Shown in pieces: positions 1 through 6,939 of a stretch of DNA of 64,000 nt (positions are counted from its first letter, which is position 1; every line of letters starts with the position of its first letter). This stretch comes from an uncultured Prevotella sp. (GTDB lineage: Bacteria > Bacteroidota > Bacteroidia > Bacteroidales > Bacteroidaceae): contig OMXO01000006.1 of NCBI GenBank assembly GCA_900315035.1, forward strand, positions 62,001-126,000, in the 5' to 3' direction. The translations under genes and the position numbers were made by a program. The notes under the pieces are model-generated. The model made no database searches. It was not told where the DNA came from and saw nothing but the letters and a program-made list of their open reading frames with translations.

Positions 1-2187
1 ACCAAGCACCTTCTTATCGCTTTCGGCTTTCTCATCATGTTTTGTCTTGACTATCTGTGATAGTTTGATGTCAAAGGCATCCTTTATATCATCTACGCTA
101 ATATCAGTAGCCAATCTTCCAAAGTTAACGAAATCACCTTCTGGCAAAACACTCTCACGAATCTGGCGGGCAATATTTGGCATATCAACTTTATCCACCT
201 TGAGTTCAACCTCAAATTCGCTCATAGTCTCATCCTCGCTTACCTCGATGATGGCGCCCTTCATGTCTTCCAAACCTTTGTTGACCTTTCGCTGTGCAGT
301 CACCAGACGCTCTGTTTCATCAATGGCATCGTTAATCTTCTGGCCAAATGCCGAGATGTCTGCATCCATCTTGCCTAATTCAACATAAATACGGGCAGCC
401 AGCTTCTTGGCGAACTCCCAAGCGACAAGCATTGTCTTCGAGGTGTAGTAGTCTGTCAAAATCTCCTGATGCTCTGCATATCTACGAGCACCAGCACCCA
501 CCATTCTTTGAAGGATGCCTAAGCGGCTCCATTCTGTAACGTTGTCGCTTCTGTCTTGATCAACAGCCTCGAAATTTTCCTTCTCTTCCTTGGATTTTGA
601 CTCTAAATCGGCACGAATCTCTGTTACCTTTTCAAGTAAGAGCTTTGAGACTTTCTGAAGTTCCACGATAGATACATCACCAACCTTCCATTTCTCATAG
701 AGTTCATTCTCAACGTTATGGCGAATCTCCTTGGCAATTTCAGGTATAGCTCTTTCCTTACCTGTAAAGAACGTTTCCACACCTTCTTCACGGAAATGAT
801 TTGTATAGAACTCTCCCATGATATTGTCAAGTTCGTTGAGCGGATTGTCTGCCTTCTTGGCTTCTTCAGCATAGCCTACAGCCTTATCATGCCAGTAGTC
901 ATTGAAACGAGGATAGTCTGTGTCCGACTCCAGTACTTTCAGTTCATAGGTAAGATGAAGATCATCAAGCATCCATTTCTGAATATTATCGCTATTCAGA
1001 TAGTCTTTACGATAGTCTTTATTACGCTCTTCGTTAACAAAGCCTTGATTCTCACGCCAGTTATTATATTTGAACTGATAGAGCACACTTTCTCCTACAG
1101 TATATGTGATATGCTTTAAGACACGAAGCTCAGGATACATGACTCGCTTAATGCCGAAGGAATTCACCTTCTTTGTTCGAGCTACAGGAATACGACCATC
1201 TGGCCCAGGATTAGCGGTTTCGTCATATTCTAGTGCGAAATCATCCATATTCTCAAAATTGTAAGCTCGAATCATATCACTGTTCACCTGATCCTCTTCG
1301 TTGATAAAGAATATACGAGCGAATATGTAATCACTTACAATTTTAGGCAGTTCCTGAAGAGAGTTTATTGTAAGGCCATTCTCGTTAACATTACTATAAA
1401 TTGTCAATCCATCAGCTACGCCCTTTACGCGATCATTGTAATAGTTGGCCTCTCCGCCACCAGTAACATCTTGCGGGAACCAACGTCCAGCCTGCAAGGC
1501 ATTCAGTTCGTTCATAGCAGCATAACCATTCTGGTAATAGCGTCCCTGATCCATATCGCTCTTGGGCAGATTCATCTCTGGAATCATGGCATATACGGAT
1601 ATTTTAGCATCTGGGAAGGTTTTACGGCTCTGAATGATGACATCAACGATTGAGCCAGAACCTGTCCCACCGCAAAGACCTGCGAATATGTGGATATTCG
1701 TATTATTAGCATCACCAGAAATTTTCTCACAGCGTGCATAAGCATCACGCAAACTGTTGACATATCCTATTGCGTTAGCAGCAAAAAGGAGACGACCAGC
1801 ACGGCGCTTCTGTCCTGCAGCCTGTCCTAGAGAACCTATAGCTGATTTTACTGCCGTCACATTGTTAACGATTCCCTTAACAGATGGATAATTCCCAATA
1901 TGATCAAGAATGTGTTCTACATCTACAGCTTTGATGTTTAAAAACTCGTTCCTTGTAAAAGAGGCATCCTTGCCCATCACACGGAAATCAGGGCGGGCCT
2001 TTCCGTCTTGTGGCATCATCTCGTCCGTAGAATCTACATAAAGAAGTGCTACAGGCAATTTTTTACGCTCTTCGTCGTCATGGAATTCTTCAAACATTCT
2101 CATTTTGAAAGCACGGAGAATCTTACCTCCTGTACCTCCCAATCCCACCAGAATGTGGTTACTGTTGCAAAAACTTTTCGTACTCAT
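1..2187 (-). CDS. Tubulin/FtsZ-superfamily protein (tubulin-like, PF13809 type), 3' part outside window
   Basis: An open frame of 729 codons starts at the ATG at 2187 and runs off the left edge without a stop. The N-terminus has a glycine-rich nucleotide loop (LVGLGGTGG, residues 13-21). A tubulin signature-like loop GGTGSGS lies at residues 173-179, after a hydrophobic strand (IHIFAGL). This pairing is typical of the large bacterial tubulin-like proteins (Pfam Tubulin_2, 'tubulin-like doc box'), which are much longer than FtsZ. Residues from about 430 on are helical and charged, with likely coiled coil. An in-frame TGA lies shortly upstream and supports this start. The gene follows a small membrane-protein gene by 16 bp, suggesting co-transcription and a membrane-linked filament or remodelling role. 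GTP binding and polymerisation are inferred from the family. Family assignment is fairly secure; function is not known. Confidence 0.8.
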   Translation of the reverse strand, partial: MSTKSFCNSNHILVGLGGTGGKILRAFKMRMFEEFHDDEERKKLPVALLYVDSTDEMMPQDGKARPDFRVMGKDASFTRNEFLNIKAVDVEHILDHIGNYPSVKGIVNNVTAVKSAIGSLGQAAGQKRRAGRLLFAANAIGYVNSLRDAYARCEKISGDANNTNIHIFAGLCGGTGSGSIVDVIIQSRKTFPDAKISVYAMIPEMNLPKSDMDQGRYYQNGYAAMNELNALQAGRWFPQDVTGGGEANYYNDRVKGVADGLTIYSNVNENGLTINSLQELPKIVSDYIFARIFFINEEDQVNSDMIRAYNFENMDDFALEYDETANPGPDGRIPVARTKKVNSFGIKRVMYPELRVLKHITYTVGESVLYQFKYNNWRENQGFVNEERNKDYRKDYLNSDNIQKWMLDDLHLTYELKVLESDTDYPRFNDYWHDKAVGYAEEAKKADNPLNELDNIMGEFYTNHFREEGVETFFTGKERAIPEIAKEIRHNVENELYEKWKVGDVSIVELQKVSKLLLEKVTEIRADLESKSKEEKENFEAVDQDRSDNVTEWSRLGILQRMVGAGARRYAEHQEILTDYYTSKTMLVAWEFAKKLAARIYVELGKMDADISAFGQKINDAIDETERLVTAQRKVNKGLEDMKGAIIEVSEDETMSEFEVELKVDKVDMPNIARQIRESVLPEGDFVNFGRLATDISVDDIKDAFDIKLSQIVKTKHDEKAESDKKVLG

Positions 2188-2203
2188 AATGTTATTATTA
2201 TTA

Positions 2204-2785
2204 CTATCTTCTTGTTCTTCTGCTCACTCGTCTTCTGTCATGTTGAATTCGTTGCCTCCTAATACCTTGATAATTCTTCGACATGGACTTTATCACACAA
2301 ATGGCGCCAATAATGACAAAGCCTAGACACCATAGGATTCTACGAAATATGTACCAGCGCATAAAAGATCGTAACTCGTCGGCCATTGCATGTGGGAGTT
2401 GCTCGGCAGTAAAGCCAGAAAACTCACCACCACCTATATAATATTCAAGGATAGGGAACTCGTCAATGATGGTGTCAATGACATCAGAGGCTTGAGGCAT
2501 GGAGACCATATCAGAAGGAGAATATACACTCTCAACTATGCTCGTAATGCGCTGCTCATATTCATCTGTCATACTGATGATTTTCAAAGACCCTACTATC
2601 AATATGCATTGGAAAGACAGGAATAGAAACAGAATTGCTCCAACAACATAACTAATAGGCGAAAACGTAGCATCCTTATACCAGCCTTTTATCAAAAAGA
2701 CGAAAAGAGCTATACAAGCAACAGCTATGAGGATTCCCCATATCATGCTACTAAAAGAATATCGAAGTATGTCAAATAATACCAT
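2204..2785 (-). CDS. Three-helix membrane protein, partner of the tubulin-like protein
   Basis: Predicted 193-residue membrane protein that I do not recognise. Two hydrophobic segments lie near the N-terminus (about residues 13-33 and 46-66) and a third near residues 143-166. A soluble acidic domain of about 75 residues separates the second and third. The C-terminus is strongly basic (RRQR, RRRVSRR) and probably cytoplasmic. I chose the ATG at 2785 over an in-frame GTG at 2803 because a purine-rich GAAGGAAGAAA precedes it. The stop is 16 bp before the tubulin-like gene on the same strand, so the two are probably translated from one mRNA and may work together at the membrane. The partnership is inferred from position only. 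Confidence 0.7.
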   Translation of the reverse strand: MVLFDILRYSFSSMIWGILIAVACIALFVFLIKGWYKDATFSPISYVVGAILFLFLSFQCILIVGSLKIISMTDEYEQRITSIVESVYSPSDMVSMPQASDVIDTIIDEFPILEYYIGGGEFSGFTAEQLPHAMADELRSFMRWYIFRRILWCLGFVIIGAICVIKSMSKNYQGIRRQRIQHDRRRVSRRTRR

Positions 2786-3080
2786 ACTTATTTCTTCCTT
2801 CACCTGTTATGGCTCATTTCGCAGGTCAGTTATCGTTTTAGGTTAGGCATATAAAGAAGTGTGAGCCAGAGTGCTATACTCCCTGCTGGCTCTGGACTGC
2901 CTGGATAAGAATACAGAAAAACAGCTCACACCCTTGACAGTATATATACATTGGTATACAATCCATCGCAGGAAGAGCGTTTTGTCCATTCCATTATCCA
3001 GTGAATTGTCCAGATTCGCAGGTGGAACAGCGCTAAACGCTTCTTCAACTTGTCTGCCGTCCCTTTCGAGGTACGACGGC
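2786..3080 (-). promoter_or_regulatory. Structured 5' leader of the tubulin-like operon
   Basis: No convincing gene lies in these about 295 bases; the open frame here starts at a GTG inside the promoter region and has no recognisable protein character. The strand carries several pairable arms: 3056-3061 with 3075-3080, 2976-2982 with 3035-3041, and 2859-2866 with 2924-2931 (GTGTGAGC/GCTCACAC). A competing pair is 2863-2869 with 2886-2892. The last two pairs share bases, so they cannot form together, as in attenuators or riboswitch-like leaders. No known riboswitch class is recognised. Confidence 0.35.
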
Positions 3081-3081
3081 A

Positions 3082-3142
3082 CAAAGATAAGAATTATTTA
3101 GCAAAAAACGTTCATTGTGAGCTGAATTTTTTTGCAAAAGTA
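3082..3142 (-). promoter_or_regulatory. Two candidate promoters for the tubulin-like operon
   Basis: Two Bacteroidota -7 boxes face the minus strand: TATCTTTG (3082-3089) and TACTTTTG (3135-3142). The outer one sits in a stretch nearly identical to the promoter and start region of the HTH-like regulator near 5361-5392. That match includes the GCAAAAGTA core, the T-run and TTCATTGTG, so it looks like a duplicated promoter. No good -33 box was found at the usual spacing for the inner one. Confidence 0.5.
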
Positions 3143-3203
3143 CGTTTTTTTTTCTATTTACGTGCCTTTAGCGACCTTTTTTCTCATTAAGATCGCCATA
3201 TTC

Positions 3204-3494
3204 TTATCGTAACGTCTGGATTTGGACGGTTCCCCCTGTGGAGGTGATGCGCAATTGTCGTCCACTGTAGTTCTTGGGATAGAGGACGCAGATGTCGCCT
3301 GTGCCTTCCCAAATTTCCTCATTGCCGCTGATTCCTTTCTGCGTCAAAGTACCGTTGTACCAGATGATCACTGAGCCATGATGGAGGCATGAAGAGGGTT
3401 GGCTACCTGTAAAGCGTGCTGTGCCATAGGTCCAGTCTGCCATTGCGGTTGTCAGTAGGCCGCAGAAGGCCAATAATAACATCATTCGTTTCAT
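3204..3494 (-). CDS. Small secreted protein, unknown function
   Basis: Codes for 96 residues starting at the ATG at 3494. It has a clear signal peptide (MKRMMLLLAFCGLLTTAMA) followed by a 77-residue mature part rich in Gly, Thr, Ser, Tyr and Trp that looks all-beta. The mature part has two cysteines. The frame stays open upstream to an ATG at 3593, but that would put a non-hydrophobic extension before the signal peptide and across the promoter box at 3538-3545, so the shorter start is preferred. It lies between the kinase gene and the tubulin-like operon on the same strand but has its own promoter box. I do not recognise the family. It could be a small periplasmic or surface protein. Confidence 0.6.
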   Translation of the reverse strand: MKRMMLLLAFCGLLTTAMADWTYGTARFTGSQPSSCLHHGSVIIWYNGTLTQKGISGNEEIWEGTGDICVLYPKNYSGRQLRITSTGGTVQIQTLR

Positions 3495-3537
3495 ATTAAC
3501 TTTTCTTTTTAGAGGGTTATAATCATCTATTGATTTG

Positions 3538-3545
3538 CAAAGGTA
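3538..3545 (-). promoter_or_regulatory. Promoter -7 box for the small secreted protein
   Basis: TACCTTTG on the minus strand, about 43 bases before the ATG at 3494, fits the Bacteroidota -7 consensus. Confidence 0.5.
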
Positions 3546-3562
3546 CGAAACAAAGACGAAAT

Positions 3563-3593
3563 ATGGAAGAAACGGCGCGACCATTTCTTCCAT
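3563..3593. repeat. Perfect 10-bp inverted repeat between kinase and small-protein genes
   Basis: ATGGAAGAAA (3563-3572) and TTTCTTCCAT (3584-3593) are exact complements around an 11-base GC-rich loop. It lies 10 bp past the kinase stop and just upstream of the next promoter box. It could end kinase transcription or bind a regulator of the next gene; the T-tract after it is weak. Confidence 0.6.
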
Positions 3594-3603
3594 TTTGCAA
3601 TTA

Positions 3604-4812
3604 TTATTTTTGGCCGTTATTGCGCATCTGGTTGAAGACAGAGGTGACGAGGGATTGGAAACGGGTTTCGCAGTCTTGGCGGATGGTGCTCTCTGGGATG
3701 TTTGGATACTTCTTTTCCAAACGATTTTCTATCTCTATAATCTGGTCATGGAACTCCGTAGAGGCATCTGCCCAGGCTTTGCCTGTGGATGGCATCGGGG
3801 ATGGGAATACAGAATCGCAGAAAGTTGCGATGGTGGAACGATAAGCCTGATCTATCATGCAACTTACATCTTCTTTAAACAGGGCTTCTGTATCTTTCTT
3901 CGGAGATTGAGGGAGGAGTGCAGGAACATTTTGAATAACTGAATCAAGCGACTTCTCCTTTACCACAGAATCCCGCTGCGTAACATGGTTAGAATCTTTG
4001 AAAGTTTCCTTACGCTCTGGGGTAACATTCTGTTGATGGGTCAGCAATGCGATTCCTATTGCCAACACAGCGCCGATAGCCACAAAGGCTGCCACATAAC
4101 GGAAATAGCGCCGTCTGTGATTAATATCGTAAAGGATTTCATCTACTGATTGGTAGCGGTCTGAAGGGTTCTCGGCAGTGCAGCGGGCTATCACCCTATT
4201 ATATAATGAATGGTCCGGTAACAACTCCTGAATTTTACCAAAGGCATAGAGGTCTGTTCGAACATCCACTGCCCCACCCGCCTTTTGCTCTGGGGCTGCA
4301 AAGGCATTAGTGCGCCCCTGGGTATCAACATACGTGTCTGTATAGCAGAAACCAAGATCAATGAGTTTTACATCATCGTTGATATGGGTGAGCAGGATGT
4401 TATCTGGCTTCAAATCAAGATGGAGCACTTGATGGTTGTGGAGATATTGCAGGGCAGACAACAATTGACGGATCAGCTTATCTGAGTTCTTCCGATGTTT
4501 GAAATAGTCAGGATTCTTGGTTAATCGTTGTGAAAGTGTCTCTCCATCAACATATTCCATCAGAATACCGTCTTTATCAAGTGAGAGATAACGCACCAAG
4601 TTGGGATGCTCCAGACGATAGCCAGTCTCAAACTCTTTGCGAAGAGCCTCCTGATAGCGAATGTCGCCTGCATATTCTGCCTTCAAGTGTTTCAGGAAAT
4701 GCAGTTTTCCATATAACTTTACACGGAAGGTATCACAAGTCGCCCCCTGCGATTCCATCTGTTCGATAGCATCAAAACGTGACTGGTTATCTGAAAACTG
4801 CGATGACTCCAT
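3604..4812 (-). CDS. Membrane-anchored Ser/Thr protein kinase
   Basis: A 402-residue protein with a Hanks-type kinase domain (about residues 20-235), one membrane helix (about 239-258) and an extracytoplasmic tail of about 145 residues. Visible motifs are a probable beta-3 lysine (HFLK, K41), catalytic loop HLDLKPDN (131-138), DLG in place of DFG (152-154) and an APE motif (AAPEQ, 182-186). The usual glycine-rich loop is not obvious, and HRD is HLD. The catalytic Asp, Lys and Asn are kept, so activity is plausible. The tail has no PASTA repeats. The gene starts 3 bp after the HTH-like regulator stop, so the two form an operon. A damaged copy of its last codons lies at 6151-6270. Confidence 0.85.
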   Translation of the reverse strand: MESSQFSDNQSRFDAIEQMESQGATCDTFRVKLYGKLHFLKHLKAEYAGDIRYQEALRKEFETGYRLEHPNLVRYLSLDKDGILMEYVDGETLSQRLTKNPDYFKHRKNSDKLIRQLLSALQYLHNHQVLHLDLKPDNILLTHINDDVKLIDLGFCYTDTYVDTQGRTNAFAAPEQKAGGAVDVRTDLYAFGKIQELLPDHSLYNRVIARCTAENPSDRYQSVDEILYDINHRRRYFRYVAAFVAIGAVLAIGIALLTHQQNVTPERKETFKDSNHVTQRDSVVKEKSLDSVIQNVPALLPQSPKKDTEALFKEDVSCMIDQAYRSTIATFCDSVFPSPMPSTGKAWADASTEFHDQIIEIENRLEKKYPNIPESTIRQDCETRFQSLVTSVFNQMRNNGQK

Positions 4813-4815
4813 AGA

Positions 4816-5367
4816 TTAAACGATTTTGATAGACGAAAGACCAGATACTCGACCAGCTGTGAACTGTCCCAACGACTCGCCATTGCGCCAGACATTGAGC
4901 ACCAACAAAGGATGATGCAGCACAAAGCTAAGGATCTCAACCTCATCGTCAACCAGCAATTTGCTGTTCTCACTCTCCACAATACGATACCTCTGATTGC
5001 TAAGATACTGCATCCTGACCTTTCTGTCTGGCAGATATGTTATCTCGATATTGACTCCTGGCTTCAAATCTGCAGAGCGGATCTCTTCATCAGAGGTACT
5101 AAAGTCTGAATTTCCTTTTTCCTCTATCTTCGACAGCTCCTCCCAATGAGCATAACCCAAATAACGGGCAATGGCATCAAGGGTACTGGTATGGGGTGTT
5201 CGCTCATCCTGAGCAAAGCCGAGAAGCCGTTTCAATGTTGTAGCACCAACACGAACACCCGTCTTACTCTCAATATCGAGCGACAGGAATTCACAGTCTG
5301 ACGGCTGTCGGAGTTCATTTCCAGACTTCTCTTTCAACAGTTGTATAATATGGAATGGTAGTTTCAT
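4816..5367 (-). CDS. Probable DNA-binding regulator upstream of the kinase
   Basis: Encodes about 183 residues from the ATG at 5367. An earlier in-frame start at 5421 would read through the promoter box, so it is rejected. The N-terminal 80 residues hold short amphipathic helices (e.g. VGATTLKRLLGF and STLDAIARYLGY) that resemble a helix-turn-helix module, followed by an acidic linker (SDFSTSDEEI). The C-terminal part is beta-rich, with hydrophobic strands around LPDRKVRMQYL and ILSFVLHHPLLVL. I do not recognise a named family. Its tight spacing to the kinase suggests that it either regulates the cluster or is the kinase target. DNA binding is inferred, not proven. Confidence 0.6.
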   Translation of the reverse strand: MKLPFHIIQLLKEKSGNELRQPSDCEFLSLDIESKTGVRVGATTLKRLLGFAQDERTPHTSTLDAIARYLGYAHWEELSKIEEKGNSDFSTSDEEIRSADLKPGVNIEITYLPDRKVRMQYLSNQRYRIVESENSKLLVDDEVEILSFVLHHPLLVLNVWRNGESLGQFTAGRVSGLSSIKIV

Positions 5368-5384
5368 TGTGGGCTGTTTTTTTG

Positions 5385-5392
5385 CAAAAGTA
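5385..5392 (-). promoter_or_regulatory. Promoter -7 box of the regulator-kinase operon
   Basis: TACTTTTG on the minus strand, about 18 bases before the ATG at 5367. The flanking sequence is nearly the same as that around 3111-3142. Confidence 0.5.
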
Positions 5393-5508
5393 CACAATTT
5401 TGTTGAATTTAGCCACTCCATATCACTTCTTTCTTCATTTTTAAGGTGTTATTTGTTCGTTATACACTCTTTTTGAAGGAAAAGATACCAACCATAGACG
5501 AAAAATCA

Positions 5509-5867
5509 CTACATCAAAGCTGCAAACTCTTTAAGTCTGATTATGGTCAACTTTGGCCAGGCAACGGTTTTTAAAATTTCAAAATGTTTATCATTGGTTA
5601 CTATTAGTTCTGCATCGGCTGCAATAGCACAATCAACAAACTTATTATCATCAGGATCCTCCGTAATCAGACCAAAATGATAATAGGAATCTTGAAAATA
5701 GGTTTAGTGGTTTTCTCAGACAGTATTTCTTCATATTCATTTAGGATCTCTGTATTAACACAGAGCTGTATTTCTCCATTCAATACGTTTTGCCATATCT
5801 TATGATATGGGCTATTTGATGGAAGCGACTGCAAAAGACAGTTTGTATCAAGGACGATTTTTCTCAT
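5509..5867 (-). pseudogene. PIN-domain toxin, frameshifted and internally deleted
   Basis: The reading frame starts at the ATG at 5867 with a typical PIN N-terminus (RKIVLDTNCLLQSL; the Asp of DTN is the first acidic residue). It continues to NTEILNEYEEILSEKTTK, then changes to nonsense and stops at 5667. A second frame continues with the PIN C-terminal half (GLITEDPDDNKFVDCAIA, then ADAELIVTNDKHF) and ends at 5509. Between the two halves roughly 20-30 residues of the usual fold are missing, so this is a deletion with frameshift rather than a single-base slip. The toxin is probably inactive. It overlaps the upstream antitoxin gene by 20 bp, as in intact toxin-antitoxin pairs. Confidence 0.75.
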
Positions 5868-6078
5868 AGTGATAAGGAGTACGCATATGTTCTTCACCCC
5901 ATTCTTCAATAGTATCATTGCTAATGACACCTTTATCCCATAAAGCATCAATAGCTTTCTGGGCTTTTTTAGCAAAATACTGCGCCAACATATCCCTGAA
6001 TTCTTTCAATTCTAATTCAGAGTTTATACTATTGACTGCATTCATCAGCTCCATTTGGGCAATCTGATTGTACGACAT
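5848..6078 (-). CDS. Antitoxin-like protein paired with the broken PIN toxin
   Basis: Codes for 76 residues, mostly helical and acidic in the middle (SELELKEFRDMLAQYFAKKAQKAIDALWDKG is the helical core, shown here only by its edges: residues about 20-50). The position directly upstream of, and overlapping, the PIN gene and its small size fit an antitoxin. The segment DALWDKGVI is often seen in partners of COG1569-type PIN proteins. A TATCTTTG promoter box lies at 6104-6111. With the toxin disrupted, the gene may persist as a solitary antitoxin. The class was inferred mostly from context. Confidence 0.65.
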   Translation of the reverse strand: MSYNQIAQMELMNAVNSINSELELKEFRDMLAQYFAKKAQKAIDALWDKGVISNDTIEEWGEEHMRTPYHYEKNRP

Positions 6079-6103
6079 ATCCTTTCATTTATAGTTACCG
6101 GTG

Positions 6104-6111
6104 CAAAGATA
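6104..6111 (-). promoter_or_regulatory. Promoter -7 box of the antitoxin-toxin remnant
   Basis: TATCTTTG on the minus strand, about 26 bases before the ATG at 6078. Confidence 0.5.
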
Positions 6112-6150
6112 GAAATTATTTTGGAATGCGCCAAATATTTGGAGAAAATT

Positions 6151-6270
6151 TTATTGCTGGGCGTTGGTGCGCATCTGGTTGAAAACAGAGGTAACGAGGG
6201 ATTGGAAACGGGCATCTGCCCAGGCTTTACCTGTAGATGGCGTCGGAGAAGGGGATACCTCCGATTGCCA
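6151..6270 (-). pseudogene. Duplicated and deleted C-terminal end of the Ser/Thr kinase
   Basis: Reading the minus strand in frame gives PSTGKAWADARFQSLVTSVF then NQMRTNAQQ and a stop at 6151. The intact kinase ends PSTGKAWADAS...RFQSLVTSVFNQMRNNGQK. The copy lacks about 25 codons between ADA and RFQ. Of 44 aligned bases at the 3' end (3619-3662 region against 6169-6212) only two differ, so the copy is recent. Nothing of the kinase domain is present. It shows that this stretch has undergone duplication and deletion. Confidence 0.85.
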
Positions 6271-6330
6271 AGATACTACATCCTACCCTCCTCTGACAGA
6301 TATGACATATATGGTACATCGCAGAATTAT

Positions 6331-6479
6331 CCGACATCCGACATAAATTGGCTATAATTAGCAAGGTATTAGTAAGTTACGATTTACGTTACTGACATAA
6401 ATCCGACATAATACCGACATAAATCCGACATAATACCGACATAAATCCGACATACTACTGACATATTACCGACATATTG
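6331..6479. repeat. Iteron-like array, left half: 11-bp CCGACATAAWA repeats
   Basis: Eight consecutive units of exactly 11 bp fill 6392-6479 (core YGACATA). Further left, 6331-6344 holds CCGACATCCGACAT. One unit per helical turn is characteristic of protein-binding iterons. Confidence 0.8.
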
Positions 6480-6554
6480 TTTATAACAATCTGGCACGAA
6501 GGGGAGCGAATTTGGGGATGGGAGTTTACAAGTGCCAAGATTAAGGAAAACAAT

Positions 6555-6637
6555 AAATTCTCTAGAGAATTTGAGTATAAGCCTAAGGGTAACAAATGCG
6601 GAGCCCTAGGGTAACCTCCAAATTCTCTAGAGAATTT
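6555..6637. repeat. Two copies of an 18-bp perfect palindrome with direct repeats between
   Basis: AAATTCTCTAGAGAATTT occurs at 6555-6572 and again at 6620-6637. Between them CCTAAGGGTAAC and CCTAGGGTAACC form imperfect direct repeats. They lie in the middle of the iteron-flanked segment, as expected of dimeric regulator sites or an origin core. No gene is seen in 6480-6716. Confidence 0.8.
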
Positions 6638-6716
6638 AGGAACAAACATTAGGCGCTCAATTTGTAAGACAGTTAAAAGAGTTGAGCGAGGTAGTGAGCT
6701 GACTGTTTGAAGCCTT

Positions 6717-6828
6717 ATGTCGGATGAATGTCGGATATATGTCGGAATTATGTCGTTTTTATGTCGGTAAATATTTTTGTATTTATCTATAATTCAATTA
6801 ATTACATTAATAACATGTCGGATGTCGG
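6717..6828. repeat. Iteron-like array, right half, inverted relative to the left half
   Basis: ATGTCG begins at 6717, 6728, 6739, 6750 and 6761, an exact 11-bp period. ATGTCGGATGTCGG at 6815-6828 is the exact reverse complement of the left boundary motif at 6331-6344. The two arrays therefore form a symmetrical structure about 500 bp across, next to the VirE/DUF3874 promoter. Confidence 0.8.
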
Positions 6829-6880
6829 ACGATTTATAAATTTTTAGAAATAATATTTTTATAAAATCATAGCAAAAAAC

Positions 6881-6911
6881 TTGCATTTGAAGGAAAAATA
6901 TTGTATCTTTG
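6881..6911 (+). promoter_or_regulatory. Promoter of the VirE/DUF3874 gene
   Basis: TATCTTTG at 6904-6911 with a TTGC at 6881-6884, 19 bp upstream, matches the Bacteroidota -7/-33 pattern. It lies 52 bp downstream of the last inverted repeat, so a protein bound to the array could control it. Confidence 0.65.
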
Positions 6912-6939
6912 CAGGAAAAATCACAATAACCAAAAAACA

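Noticed and set aside
47..1119. Plus-strand frames of 60-133 codons in the first kilobase
   Set aside because: They are opposite the 729-codon tubulin-like frame, which has clear nucleotide-binding motifs.
2843..3082. 79-codon frame in the leader of the tubulin-like operon
   Set aside because: It starts with GTG within the promoter box and has no protein-like features; base pairing explains the conserved-looking segments better.
6331..6828. Possible CRISPR array
   Set aside because: Units are 11 bp in direct tandem without spacers, and the second half is inverted; no cas genes are present.
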